Shown one piece after another: positions 1 to 8,785 of a stretch of DNA of 64,000 nucleotides; positions within the stretch are counted from its first letter, which is position 1; each line of letters opens with the position of its first letter. The notes beneath the pieces were generated by a model. It was given only the letters and a program-made list of their open reading frames with translations. It was not told where the DNA came from and ran no database searches. Source of the DNA: CAIWHR01 sp963709525 (lineage in GTDB: Bacteria > Pseudomonadota > Gammaproteobacteria > Burkholderiales > Casimicrobiaceae). The stretch covers positions 1 through 64,000 of the forward strand of contig CAVPXB010000009.1 of NCBI GenBank assembly GCA_963709525.1. Direction: 5' to 3'. The translations under genes were made by a program, and so were the position numbers.

Positions 1-129
1 ACGTCGCGCGGTTGAATGAGGCCTAAGCGGAATTCTGTATCGTAGTGTAACACATTGGTTTGTAACACACTTAGTGGCCATAAAGAGCGCATTGTCGATT
101 TTGACAGCCAATCGTAATTGACGGTACAA

Positions 130-169
130 TTGACGGTATTGGCGCGGTTGCCGCGCAAAATACCGTCAA
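130..169. promoter_or_regulatory. Hairpin abutting the integrase start codon
   Basis: Perfect 11-bp arms TTGACGGTATT (130-140) and AATACCGTCAA (159-169) enclose a second 6-bp stem, GCGCGG/CCGCGC. A further direct copy of TTGACGGTA lies at 118-126. The right arm ends one base before the ATG at 170, leaving no room for a normal ribosome binding site. It could be an operator, a recombinase arm site, or a translation-blocking hairpin. The sequence shows the structure; the role is inferred. Confidence 0.55.
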
Positions 170-1404
170 ATGCTCACCGACATTCAGATCCGAAACGCCA
201 AGCCGAGCATCGCACCCCGGAAACTGGCCGACGCACGCGGGCTCTACCTCTACATCTCTCCGTCGGGCGCCAAGTCTGGCGCTTCGACTACCGCTTTGCC
301 GGCAAGCGATTCACGCTTACGTACGGGCGGTATCCGGATTTGTCACTAGCCGATGCGCGAAGGATGCGGGAGGAATCTCGGGCCAGTTTGATGAACCGGC
401 GAAATCCGGCGCAAGAAAAGCAGCTCGCGAAGGCGGTGGCCCGGATCAAGACGGGGAATACGCTTGGTGCCATCGGTGACGAGTGGTACGCGAGTAAGGC
501 GGACGCACGGTCGAAACCGTGGCGTGAGGCAAACCGGTTGTACTTGGATCGTGACCTTTCGCACCTCGCCCAGATCCCGATCGAGGACGTCGATGTATCG
601 CTACTCTTGAATGCCCTCGAAAGAACGAAACAACGATCTGGCGTCAAGACTGCGGATCGCGTGCGTCAAACGGCTTTCCAAGTTTTTGACTATGCAATCC
701 GAAAACTGCGCGCCAAAGCGAACCCCGCATACGCTCTGCGAAATTGGGACGATGTGCCTGTTAAGCAAAGCCACAAGCCACTCAAGCCGAACGAGATCGC
801 GGCATTTGTAGACGCGATTGATCGGTATCCCGGACACCTTTCGACGAAACTCGCGGTGAAGCTCTTGCTGCTCACGTTCGTCCGAAAGGTCGAGTTGACG
901 GAGGCGCGATGGACGGAGATCAACTTCGACGCAAAGCAGTGGACCATTCCTGCCGAGCGCATGAAGAAGCGACAAGAACACGTGGTCCCGTTGTGCGTTC
1001 AGGCGATCCAAGTGCTGTCACTACTGCGTCCACTTGCAGGGGACTCGATCTACATCTTTCCCAGTAACAGTAGCGAAGACAAGCCGATGGGACGTTCTAC
1101 ATTGAACGTGATGTTCGAGAAGATGGGCTATGGGGGCACGTTCACACCTCACGGAGTGCGTGCTACGGCCAGCACGCAGCTCAACGAGCTTGGATTTCGG
1201 GCGGATTTGATCGAGCGTCAGCTTGCCCATGCCGAACGCGACGTGGTGCGTGCCGCGTACAACAACGCGCAATATCTGACCGAGCGGGCCGCAATGATGC
1301 AGGCGTGGGCTGATTGGATCGACGACGTGCTGCAAAAGGCTCAACGCGAAGGCCTTCTGTTAGCCGAGGACACTATTGGAAAATCCGAGACCGGCAATGA
1401 ATGA
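170..1404 (+). CDS. P4-type tyrosine integrase, frameshifted near codon 36
   Basis: This is a site-specific tyrosine recombinase of the P4/DUF4102 class, which inserts genomic islands, usually at tRNA genes. Reading from ATG 170 gives the usual N-terminal arm-binding domain start (LTDIQIRNAKP, then GLYLYISPSGAK). The frame is then lost at 275-276, and the rest (WRFDYRFAGKR onward) continues in the next frame, as if one base is missing. The catalytic domain is intact: Arg in FVRKVEL, His and Arg in PHGVRAT, His in QLAHAE, and Tyr in RAAYNNAQY. An in-frame ORF can be drawn from 118, but its first 50 residues are the wrong frame and include the hairpin. It overlaps the next gene by 8 bp. Either a real inactivating deletion or an assembly error. 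Confidence 0.8.
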
Positions 1405-2191
1405 GTCAGTCATCCAACTTCGGGGGCACGAGACAGACGCGGAACGCGTTGGGGGGTACATGCTCTTTCCCAACGACGAACGGAAACGCCAAGAGTATTG
1501 GTCGGAATTGAACACTCAGCGGATTGAGCGATTCGCGAAAAATGAACCGAGCGCTCCGATCACGATGATCGGCTTCGACTTGCTACAGGCTACTAACCAA
1601 CACGGCAGATCGATCATCCGGCAGGCAGCGTCCGAAAATCGTGAGCAGGGGATCGTCGCCGGAAAGATCTTAGCCTACATGCACGCGCTCAGCCTGATCG
1701 AGTGCCCCAAATATGCAGGCCTGCGAGCGGTGCGGGAGATGATCCACACCGAGAATATAGAAGCAAATGCCAAGGAAGCCCAACGAAGAAGAAGCAACTT
1801 GGCGACCGACCTTGAAGATAGCACGCCAAGGTCGAACGCTGAATACGGTTTAAGTACGATCACGGAGTGCTGGACGAGTTTTCGCGGCGTGGCGCATTTG
1901 TGGGCTGCTTACCTGAAACTCCGTCCCGGTTACCGTGTGGCTGCCCCTCTTCTGCCAAGTGATCACGCGAGTCTTTCGCAGTTCTTTGGCGTGGCAAATG
2001 CATATCTCGAATTCGGAGTGTCGTTTGAATATGAACGCGCTCGAACGCCGAGAGTCGCCGAACGACATCCACTCTCGAAGAGGAACTGTTGGGTGACGGT
2101 AGGACCGACAGGGCAGGGTACTGCTGTGGAGATATCTGTCCCAAGAGCAGAAAGCAAGCGTTTGGCGGGTCTCTATTGCCGAAGGCGTTAG
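1397..2191 (+). CDS. Hypothetical protein downstream of island integrase
   Basis: Soluble protein of about 264 residues with no signal peptide or membrane segment. I do not recognise a family. The ATG at 1397 overlaps the integrase stop by 8 bp and is preferred over a TTG at 1376, so the two genes are probably translationally coupled. The middle of the protein (roughly residues 115-150) is charged and probably helical. The C-terminal half contains a short aromatic segment (CWTSFRGVAHLWAAYLKLRPGY). Base composition is visibly lower in GC than the core genes of the right half, consistent with mobile DNA. Confidence 0.6.
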   Translation: MNESVIQLRGHETDAERVGGYMLFPNDERKRQEYWSELNTQRIERFAKNEPSAPITMIGFDLLQATNQHGRSIIRQAASENREQGIVAGKILAYMHALSLIECPKYAGLRAVREMIHTENIEANAKEAQRRRSNLATDLEDSTPRSNAEYGLSTITECWTSFRGVAHLWAAYLKLRPGYRVAAPLLPSDHASLSQFFGVANAYLEFGVSFEYERARTPRVAERHPLSKRNCWVTVGPTGQGTAVEISVPRAESKRLAGLYCRRR

Positions 2192-2290
2192 GCGGACGAA
2201 CGTCTATGGATTTTGTTTTGGCGACCAGTGGCTGCAATCTACGTTGTCTCCGAGAATGGGTTGGTCATACCAACCAAAAGGGGACGCAGA

Positions 2291-2509
2291 ATGGTCGGGA
2301 GCGAAGAAGTTGTTAGAGTTATCCGCAGAAGGCAAGTCCGTGAGCTCACGGGCTTAGGCCTTTCTACGATTAGCGCCAAAGTGGCGAACGGGACCTTTCC
2401 GGCCCCAATCAAGTTGTCCGAGAAATGCGTCGGATGGCTTCACCACGAAGTCCAAGCGTGGATTGCCGCACGCATAGCCGACTCGCGCTCGCATCGGAGC
2501 GCCTCATGA
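2291..2509 (+). CDS. AlpA-family phage/island transcriptional regulator
   Basis: A 72-residue DNA-binding protein of the AlpA (CP4-57 regulator) type, the usual small activator of integrase/excision genes in P4-like islands. The motif is a MerR-like winged HTH: V-R-E-L-T-G-L-GLSTISAKVANGTFPAPIKL, followed by VGWLHHEVQAWIAAR, both typical of the family. I choose ATG 2291 and not the upstream TTG because the family starts shortly before the HTH. Its stop overlaps the next gene start (ATGA at 2506), so it is part of a short co-transcribed set with the replication genes. Confidence 0.8.
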   Translation: MVGSEEVVRVIRRRQVRELTGLGLSTISAKVANGTFPAPIKLSEKCVGWLHHEVQAWIAARIADSRSHRSAS

Positions 2510-2958
2510 ATTCGCGTCAAGAAACGGCAATGCTTACGTTGACCGTTGCCTCGATGACAAAACTTGCTTCGGTTATCTCGATCCAAGTCATGCCGACCGA
2601 AGTCATCGTCCGCTTTGGAACGGCGTCTGGTGCGCCGGGGGGGGCAGAGTGTAACGGCGCCGAGCCGCAGTTTCGGGATATTGACCTGCTCAATCCTAGC
2701 GACGCGGAGTATGAAGCAGCAGGGGATTGGACGGCGTTCGTTCCCTTCTCCTACGGCGACAAAGGTGACGGGATTCCGCCGGTACCTCCGGAATCCGAGG
2801 TCAAGATGGCGAGTGTCGAAACGCCCGCGCATCTCGACGTTCCCAGGCGGAGATGTCCGAAGGAGGTGAGCGGCGACATCATTGCTTGTAGTACTGACCA
2901 CGAGCGACCAATTTACCAGTTAGCTGCTTCAATTCAATCCACGGAGGCATCTAAATGA
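2506..2958 (+). CDS. Hypothetical protein between alpA and rep
   Basis: About 150 residues, acidic overall, no recognised domain, no signal peptide. The ATG at 2506 overlaps the alpA stop by 4 bp, and the stop at 2958 overlaps the rep start (ATGA at 2955), so all three genes are tightly coupled. Contains a proline-rich stretch (GIPPVPPESE) near residue 93. By position it could be an accessory to replication, comparable to the small genes around filamentous-phage replication initiators, but nothing in the sequence proves this. Confidence 0.55.
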   Translation: MNSRQETAMLTLTVASMTKLASVISIQVMPTEVIVRFGTASGAPGGAECNGAEPQFRDIDLLNPSDAEYEAAGDWTAFVPFSYGDKGDGIPPVPPESEVKMASVETPAHLDVPRRRCPKEVSGDIIACSTDHERPIYQLAASIQSTEASK

Positions 2959-4013
2959 GTAAAGACCGCTATAGCCATTGTGATCGATTTCGCTTGACCG
3001 CTAGGGTTGAAAGCGACTTGAAGAAGGCTCACAGGCTGCTGCGAATCAATCCGGAAGACGGTGAAGTGATTTCTACCAATTCGTATGGATTTGATGTCGC
3101 CGTAGGTAATATGACGATGTTCTGTCGCCCATGGGGGCCGCAAGACAGCAAGGTGTCAACGCATCTGACTCTGGATGGAAATCCAGCGAAAGTTGGTGAA
3201 ACATGGGGGCTGTATGACCAGCGCGATCCGTTTGGCGCGATTACGAAAACGTGCTTGAAGACATTAAAGGTGCTGGCGATCCCGTTCAATGCCGAGGTCA
3301 AGGAGGCGATTCAGCGTGGTGAAGCGACACTTAGTCGGGTGCATTTGACGTTGCATTTCTTTGCCGGGGACACAACCGGGGACACAGCTGCCGTACTCGA
3401 GCAGATCAAGCAGGAACTTGCCGATCGCGGCGTTAAGTTTTCGAGCGAGGGCTACGGCGCGACGGCCTACGTGAACAAGGTAGACGGGGAAGAGAGTCGC
3501 CACTGGGCTTTGGCCATCTATGACAAGTACCGCGAGCTTCGTCACAAACGCCCCGCAGGGACCACTGACGAAGAGTACGCCCGCATTCTTGAACTTGCCA
3601 AGGGGGTCCTCCGCGTAGAGTTGCGGCTCAACAGCAAGATTCTGCCGCGGTTGAATCTCCGTTACTTGCATTGCTGGAAGGACTTTGACGCGGACGCCCT
3701 AGTCTTTCGCTATCTGGGTCGCCTGGGGCTGGGGACGGTTACCAGCTGTGCCCTGTCCGAGGACGAGAGGAAGCAGCTGACCCTCGCCCAGCAGCGCGAC
3801 TACGAACTGTGGTTAAAGGGCGGGCGGCTCAAGCAATTGATGGCGCCCCGCACTTTCCAAAAGCGCGTCCTGGCCTTCAAGGAGTTCGGCGTCGATATTC
3901 GCGGGCGTCATCGCCCTCTACACGAGGATTGCATCGACTTGACAGTCGTCTTCGGGCGGAAGAACTTAGTGCCGACGTCCTACTGGACGACCGGGATTCG
4001 GAACAGCTGGTGA
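2955..4013 (+). CDS. Replication initiator, filamentous phage gene II/X-like
   Basis: A 352-residue protein resembling the phage/plasmid replication protein II/X family, which nicks double-stranded replicative DNA to start rolling-circle replication in Ff-like phages and related plasmids. Supporting features are the RVHLTLHF strand around residue 120, the conserved 'WALAIYDKYREL' segment around residue 180, and 'LRVELRLNSKIL' around residue 220, which match the layout of that family. Start ATG 2955 overlaps the preceding stop, and the stop overlaps a GTG start (GTGA, 4010). An initiator of this kind beside an integrase and AlpA suggests an integrated satellite or plasmid-like element. Family assignment is by recollection of motifs and is moderately sure. 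Confidence 0.65.
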   Translation: MSKDRYSHCDRFRLTARVESDLKKAHRLLRINPEDGEVISTNSYGFDVAVGNMTMFCRPWGPQDSKVSTHLTLDGNPAKVGETWGLYDQRDPFGAITKTCLKTLKVLAIPFNAEVKEAIQRGEATLSRVHLTLHFFAGDTTGDTAAVLEQIKQELADRGVKFSSEGYGATAYVNKVDGEESRHWALAIYDKYRELRHKRPAGTTDEEYARILELAKGVLRVELRLNSKILPRLNLRYLHCWKDFDADALVFRYLGRLGLGTVTSCALSEDERKQLTLAQQRDYELWLKGGRLKQLMAPRTFQKRVLAFKEFGVDIRGRHRPLHEDCIDLTVVFGRKNLVPTSYWTTGIRNSW

Positions 4014-5143
4014 GGCCATACTTGCTCGACGATGATCGCGCGATGAGCATCTTTATCCGGCGGATGTCCGTTGCTGGGCCGTGTCCGCACGCAACGTTTG
4101 ATGAGGCCGCCCTCCGTAACGTCATCTACGGTGCCGAGAGGAGCAGTGCCTTTTCCAAGCGAAACCGCTTTCAGCCGAACTACAAGGCGGCGCTGTTGGC
4201 CAAATCGATCGACCGCAATGCTGCCGGTTCAGGTGCGGAACGCCTTCAATTGATTTGCCGACCGCTGCTGGCATTTCAGCGCCACGAGTTGTTTGGCGCC
4301 GGCACGGTGGCACAATGGGCTTACGAGATCTTCGATGCGCTGGTGGCCGGCGTTTCCTGGAATGTCGCGCCAGAGACGATGAACTTGTGGCGTGCTGGTC
4401 ACGTCACCGTCAACTGGGTCGAATTGCAGGCGAATTTCATCGTTCCCAATGATGACGTCGCCGCATTGTTCAACCGCCTGGCGCAAGTCCCCTACTGCGC
4501 AAAGCGGAGAATCGGAAGAACCCTAGTGCGCTTCGACGAACGCGAGGCGCTTCGGCAGCGCCGAAACACCGGCACCCGAACGGTTTGTGCATTGAGCCTT
4601 TCAGCAGCCACACCGTGCCACCTTGCGCGGCCGCACCTGGCAAGTTTCGCCACCAGCCTTGCCGGACAGGGATACTGCAATGTTCGGGCGGTCCTACGCA
4701 TCGAATGGGCCGAACTCGCGGTCCGGCAACTTGAAAGTGCTACGGCGTGGGAATCGGTAAGTGTCTGGGATTTGATGTTGGCCAAACTGCTGGCGTACGG
4801 TGTATTGGATACCGCCGTGCATGTTGGTAAGTCGCCGCCGAAGTGGGATGCAATGCAATCGCTGCTACACCCCGCTTGGCTGCTGGCTGTGCCCGCAGCC
4901 TGTCGCGCCGCGCCGTACCTATATTTTCCCAAGGCGGATGCGCCGCTGATAGAGGGGGAGGACGGTCAAGTCGACGGATCGGAGGTGCTCGACGACGACG
5001 ACATTAATGTGAGGTTTGACGATGAGTGGATTGACGAGCGGTTTGCTGAGTTGGATTCCGACGACGACAGCGACACTGAGGACCAAAGCGGCCGCGTGGG
5101 CAGCGACCGACGCTGTTTGGAGTGGATCGGCCCCCGCCGTTGA
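4010..5143 (+). CDS. Hypothetical protein with acidic C-terminal tail, coupled to rep
   Basis: About 377 residues. The frame is open far upstream inside rep, but the most sensible start is GTG 4010, giving a 4-bp GTGA overlap with the rep stop; ATG 4043 is the alternative. No family recognised. The body has a tryptophan-containing segment (VAGVSWNVAPETMNLWRAG) and a cysteine/arginine-rich middle. The last 60 residues are strongly acidic, with runs such as LDDDDINVRFDDEW and ELDSDDDSDTED. Acidic tails like this occur in single-strand DNA-binding proteins and DNA mimics, so a role next to the replication initiator is conceivable but unproven. Confidence 0.6.
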   Translation: MRPYLLDDDRAMSIFIRRMSVAGPCPHATFDEAALRNVIYGAERSSAFSKRNRFQPNYKAALLAKSIDRNAAGSGAERLQLICRPLLAFQRHELFGAGTVAQWAYEIFDALVAGVSWNVAPETMNLWRAGHVTVNWVELQANFIVPNDDVAALFNRLAQVPYCAKRRIGRTLVRFDEREALRQRRNTGTRTVCALSLSAATPCHLARPHLASFATSLAGQGYCNVRAVLRIEWAELAVRQLESATAWESVSVWDLMLAKLLAYGVLDTAVHVGKSPPKWDAMQSLLHPAWLLAVPAACRAAPYLYFPKADAPLIEGEDGQVDGSEVLDDDDINVRFDDEWIDERFAELDSDDDSDTEDQSGRVGSDRRCLEWIGPRR

Positions 5144-5332
5144 CCGGAATTGGCGGTGCAGGAGCGTAGAGCCGCATGGCGCCGTCCTTACGCTACTGCG
5201 ACGTATAGCGACCTTCCAGGTCACTCTCTACCGGACTCTTTCGCCCTGCCTCGGTGCATGAACCGGTCTGCGCTCACCGGGACAATCGCTCTTTGGTAGT
5301 ACAGTTGGTACTTCACTGAGCCAAGGACGCCC

Positions 5333-5797
5333 GTGTCAAACATTGCAACAGCGATCAGAGAAGAGATTGTTCGCCTTTCCCGCAAGGAGACTCGGAGCCA
5401 GGTCGAGCCCGCCAAGAAAGCGGTAGCGCAGCACCGCCGTGACCTTGCCGCGCTGAAGCGCCAAGTCGCCCAGCTCGAACGTCAGGTCAGTTTGCTTTCG
5501 CGCAAGGTTGTTGGTACGCCAGCGGCAACGCCTTCTGCCTCAACCACGAAGCCGGTTCGCTTTGTCACCAAGGGGCTCCGCTCCCAGCGCAACCGGTTGG
5601 GTCTTTCTGCCGCTGATTTCGGCAAGCTGCTGGGCGTCAGTGCCCAGTCCGTTTACAACTGGGAGCGCGAACTGGCGCGCCCTCGCGCCGAGCAGTTGAT
5701 GAAACTGGCAGCACTGCGCGGACTTGGGAAGCGCGAAGCTGGGGAACGGTTGAAGAAACTGACTGCCCCGACCGTGAAGAAGTCGCGCAAGGCGTAG
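5333..5797 (+). CDS. XRE-family regulator with N-terminal coiled coil
   Basis: 154 residues starting at GTG 5333, with AAGGA about six bases upstream. Residues 1-60 form a basic coiled coil (AALKRQVAQLERQVSLLSRKV). Residues 80-135 hold a Cro/C1-type helix-turn-helix, with GLSAADFGKLLGVSAQSVYNWERE as helices 2 and 3 and typical PRAEQLMKLAALRGLG after it. The C-terminus is lysine-rich. Proteins of this build are common in betaproteobacterial mobile elements and are thought to be DNA-binding regulators. It stands alone, 189 bp after the preceding gene. Confidence 0.8.
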   Translation: MSNIATAIREEIVRLSRKETRSQVEPAKKAVAQHRRDLAALKRQVAQLERQVSLLSRKVVGTPAATPSASTTKPVRFVTKGLRSQRNRLGLSAADFGKLLGVSAQSVYNWERELARPRAEQLMKLAALRGLGKREAGERLKKLTAPTVKKSRKA

Positions 5798-5834
5798 GGT
5801 GCGTATTCCGGGCCAAGGCCCAGAGTCCGCACCC

Positions 5835-5861
5835 GGATCGGATCCATCCGACATCCGATCC
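5835..5861. repeat. 9-bp inverted repeat in a 337-bp gap
   Basis: GGATCGGAT (5835-5843) and ATCCGATCC (5853-5861) form a perfect inverted repeat with a 9-base loop, about 38 bp after the XRE gene stop. There is no T-run after it, so it is not a standard intrinsic terminator; an operator for the XRE protein or the C39/AAA+ cassette is possible. The remainder of the 5798-6134 gap shows no convincing gene. Confidence 0.45.
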
Positions 5862-6134
5862 AGTTGCCGCTGTGATGTGGTCGGCGTGTCCGTCAGATCA
5901 AGGCTTGGTCACGGCATTTGATGTGAGCACGTCTGCTTTCATCCACTCGCGCGTCTAGCAGGACGCGAGAACTAATTCGCAACACCGTCGCGTTCCCGGC
6001 GACGCCCGAACACTCCACACAGATCACCGCGTGCTCAACGAGCCCGCGCGGTCGCCACACGCCGTCAACACAATTGACCGGTGCGTCGGCGCTCGCCCAC
6101 TCACTAACCACCACAGACAATTGCAGGAAAGTTC

Positions 6135-6548
6135 ATGGCTTTGAGACTCGTAACGCAGCGCACGCGCACCGATTGCGGACTTGCGGTCGCGGCCATGGTG
6201 TCACGCCGACCGTACCACGAGATCCGTTGCATCGCCGTCGAGCATCTCGGCTATCCCGCCGAGGGACCGTACAGCACCTCCTCCTGGAAGCTGCGGCAGT
6301 TGCTCTGGCATTGCGGCATCGAAACCTCTGGCCTCCGCAAGTTTCGCGGCTTTGACCAACAGGGGGTGATGAGTGCGCTGTTGATCAACTATCACCCGCC
6401 GCGAACTTGGGGACACTGGGTCGCCTTTGAGCGATGCCGTCGCGCTCCGCCCCGCGTGCTCGACCCCGGATGGTGGGTGAAGCAGCCGATACGGCGCCAC
6501 CTCGGACGGATTGACGCCGCGTACTACATCGCCATCGCCCCGCAGTAG
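6135..6548 (+). CDS. Stand-alone C39-like papain-fold cysteine peptidase
   Basis: 137 residues. The N-terminus reads QRTRTDCGLAVAAMV, matching the peptidase C39 signature in which Gln (8) forms the oxyanion hole and Cys (14) is the nucleophile. A His follows in WGHWVAFE (about 93) and an Asp in VLDPGWW (about 107), completing the Cys-His-Asp set. C39 domains normally sit at the N-terminus of bacteriocin ABC exporters and cut double-glycine leaders. This one has no membrane segments, signal peptide or ABC domain, so it acts in the cytoplasm. It precedes a double AAA+ ATPase on the same strand with a gap of about 35 bp, which suggests the two work together. ATG 6135 is preceded by GGAAAG. Confidence 0.75.
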   Translation: MALRLVTQRTRTDCGLAVAAMVSRRPYHEIRCIAVEHLGYPAEGPYSTSSWKLRQLLWHCGIETSGLRKFRGFDQQGVMSALLINYHPPRTWGHWVAFERCRRAPPRVLDPGWWVKQPIRRHLGRIDAAYYIAIAPQ

Positions 6549-6582
6549 TGAACGCTCGCGGAGCGATCTTCTTGGAAACGCA

Positions 6583-8685
6583 ATGCAAACCGAAACGGAG
6601 CAATCATCGATGCGAAATCGAATGCGGTTCAAAGACCTCGCTACAGACGACACCTTTGCCGACCACGCGGCGATCTATGCGCAACGCATGATCCGCTGTG
6701 TCGATGAACTGGCCGCGACCGCCAGTGACCGATACACCCTCGCCGAGTATCTCTTCGCCATTGTGCGACGGGACGAGACCACCGAATGCCCGCAGACGTT
6801 GCGCGAGGTCAAGCACGAGGCTGCCGGCCTCGCTCTTGAGGTCAAGAGTGCCCCGGTCGCCGTGGCCAACAACGTCGAGTTCCTGGTGGACTCCCTGCGG
6901 CTGACTTCCGCCGAGACCGCGCTGCTGGAGCTGGCGCTCGTGCTGGCTTACCAGGGCTCCCTGCTGGCCGTGTTTCAACGAATCCAGCCACAGACCCGAC
7001 CCAACGCGGCCCGGAAGCTGGCCACTGTGGTCGGTCATGACGTTCGTGACATTGCGAGCGCCATCAGTCCACGCGCAACGCTGATCCGGCTGGGCCTCTT
7101 CAAGCCCTACGAGGCCAAGGACTCGCTCGATACTGCGGTCGAGCTGCCGAACGACGTTCTGCTGGCGCTGACCGACGAATATGGCGAACCGAGTCAGTTG
7201 CTGGAGTCGTTCGTCAACACCTGCCCTCCGTCTAACCTGACCCCGGGCCACTTTCCACACCTCGCCAAGGACCTGGACTGGTTGACCCGCTATCTTGCCG
7301 AAGCGCTCGCGCAGCGGCGAGTCGGCGTGAACTGCTTTCTGTGGGGTGCCCCTGGCACCGGCAAGACGGCTTTCGCGCACCTGATCGCCAAGCAACTCGG
7401 CGTGCGCCTGTTCGAGATTTCGTATGAGGACCGTGAGGCCAAGCCAAGCGATGCCGCAGGAAGGCTGAGGTCGTTTCAGCTCGCGCAGGCGTGCTTTGCG
7501 CGTGGCGGCGGCGTGCTGACGCTGTTTGATGAGGCTGAGGACGTGTTTCCCGGCGTCGGGCCGTTCGGCTCTAGCCAGTCCTCCGAAGCCTACGGCAAGG
7601 CGTGGATGAACCGGCTGCTGGAGAGCAATCCGGTGCCGTGCCTCTGGATCAGCAACACCGTGGAGGATATTGATCTCGCCTTTCGGCGTCGCTTCGACTA
7701 CTCGCTCGCCTTCGAGATCCCACCGCTCGCCGTGCGGCAACATCTGGTCAATGAGCTATGTACCGGCGTTGGAATGCCACCGGAGGCCCTTGCTCGGCTC
7801 GCCGACGAGGACCGCGTGTCGCCGGGTCAGATTGCACGTGCCGCAGCCACCGCACGGGTCGTTGGTGCGGCTGGTGCTGATGCGGGCGCGTTCGTCATCC
7901 GCAACGTGCAGCATAGCTCGCGGTTGCTCGGTCATGGTGATGTGCTGGCGCCGCAACCCGACGTAGCGGTGGCGCTGGATCCTGGCCTCATGAATACGAC
8001 TCTCGACGCCAGCACACTGGTGGAGCAGCTGGCCCGAAGGGAGGCCCCGGCAGCGGCGATACTGCTGTACGGCCCCTCCGGCTGTGGGAAGACCGCGTTG
8101 GCACGGCACATCGCTGTGCGTCTGGGGCGACCCTTGCTACTACGCGGGAGTGCCGACGTGCTCCGAGCCTATGTCGGTGAGACGGAGCAGTGCATAGACG
8201 AAATGTTTCAGCGAGCAGCCACGGAGCGTGCTGTCCTGTTTCTCGATGAAGCGGACAGCCTGCTGGCAACCCGCGAGCGGGCCCGGCACCAGTACGAGAC
8301 AACGCGCGTCAATCAAATGCTCATGCGCATTGAGTCGTTCACCGGGATCTTTGTCGCCGCCACGAACGTGCTTGACGCTCTGGATCCGGCGTCACTGCGC
8401 CGGTTCACCGTCAAGATCGGCTTCGACTACTTGCAGCTTTCTCAGCGGGTACGGATGGCGAAGCTGGTGCTCGGCCTCGACACCGACCGATCCGACGACG
8501 ACCTCATCGCGGCGTTGAAACCGCTGCGCTTGCTCACCCCCGGCGACTTTGTAGTGGTCGCCAAGCAGGCTGCACTGCTCGCGGAAACCCTGACCGTTGC
8601 CTCACTGATTGAAGGCCTGCACAAGGAACTGGCAGTCAAGGGCGCCGTGCGTCCGAACATCGGCTTCACCCCCTCGCTTCACTGA
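6583..8685 (+). CDS. Tandem AAA+ ATPase
   Basis: About 700 residues with two AAA+ modules after an N-terminal helical region of some 240 residues that I do not recognise. Module 1: Walker A GAPGTGKTA, Walker B LTLFDEAEDVF, and arginines in FRRRFDY. Module 2: Walker A GPSGCGKTA, Walker B VLFLDEADSLL, and LRRFTVKI with arginines in the sensor/finger area. Cdc48/ClpA-like double-ring ATPases share this general plan and usually unfold or remodel proteins. No protease domain is fused, but a cysteine peptidase gene sits immediately upstream. The start may be ATG 6583 or ATG 6610; the latter has GGAG eight bases before it. The family is unassigned. Confidence 0.85.
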   Translation: MQTETEQSSMRNRMRFKDLATDDTFADHAAIYAQRMIRCVDELAATASDRYTLAEYLFAIVRRDETTECPQTLREVKHEAAGLALEVKSAPVAVANNVEFLVDSLRLTSAETALLELALVLAYQGSLLAVFQRIQPQTRPNAARKLATVVGHDVRDIASAISPRATLIRLGLFKPYEAKDSLDTAVELPNDVLLALTDEYGEPSQLLESFVNTCPPSNLTPGHFPHLAKDLDWLTRYLAEALAQRRVGVNCFLWGAPGTGKTAFAHLIAKQLGVRLFEISYEDREAKPSDAAGRLRSFQLAQACFARGGGVLTLFDEAEDVFPGVGPFGSSQSSEAYGKAWMNRLLESNPVPCLWISNTVEDIDLAFRRRFDYSLAFEIPPLAVRQHLVNELCTGVGMPPEALARLADEDRVSPGQIARAAATARVVGAAGADAGAFVIRNVQHSSRLLGHGDVLAPQPDVAVALDPGLMNTTLDASTLVEQLARREAPAAAILLYGPSGCGKTALARHIAVRLGRPLLLRGSADVLRAYVGETEQCIDEMFQRAATERAVLFLDEADSLLATRERARHQYETTRVNQMLMRIESFTGIFVAATNVLDALDPASLRRFTVKIGFDYLQLSQRVRMAKLVLGLDTDRSDDDLIAALKPLRLLTPGDFVVVAKQAALLAETLTVASLIEGLHKELAVKGAVRPNIGFTPSLH

Positions 8686-8785
8686 TCCGGCGCCAGCGCC
8701 GCCGGCTTTACCCCCTACGAGTTTTGGTCCCCTGGTCTTAGACCAGGCGGCCCGCGCACGTGCTCGTTCAACGATTGGAGTTGCC

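Noticed and set aside
1..117. Attachment site for integrase 1 at the window edge
   Set aside because: No tRNA or tRNA-end copy is seen; the boundary, if any, lies outside.
5893..6120. A 75-codon minus-strand frame upstream of the C39 peptidase gene
   Set aside because: No ribosome binding site, no family character and it lies in a promoter-like gap; possible but not supported.
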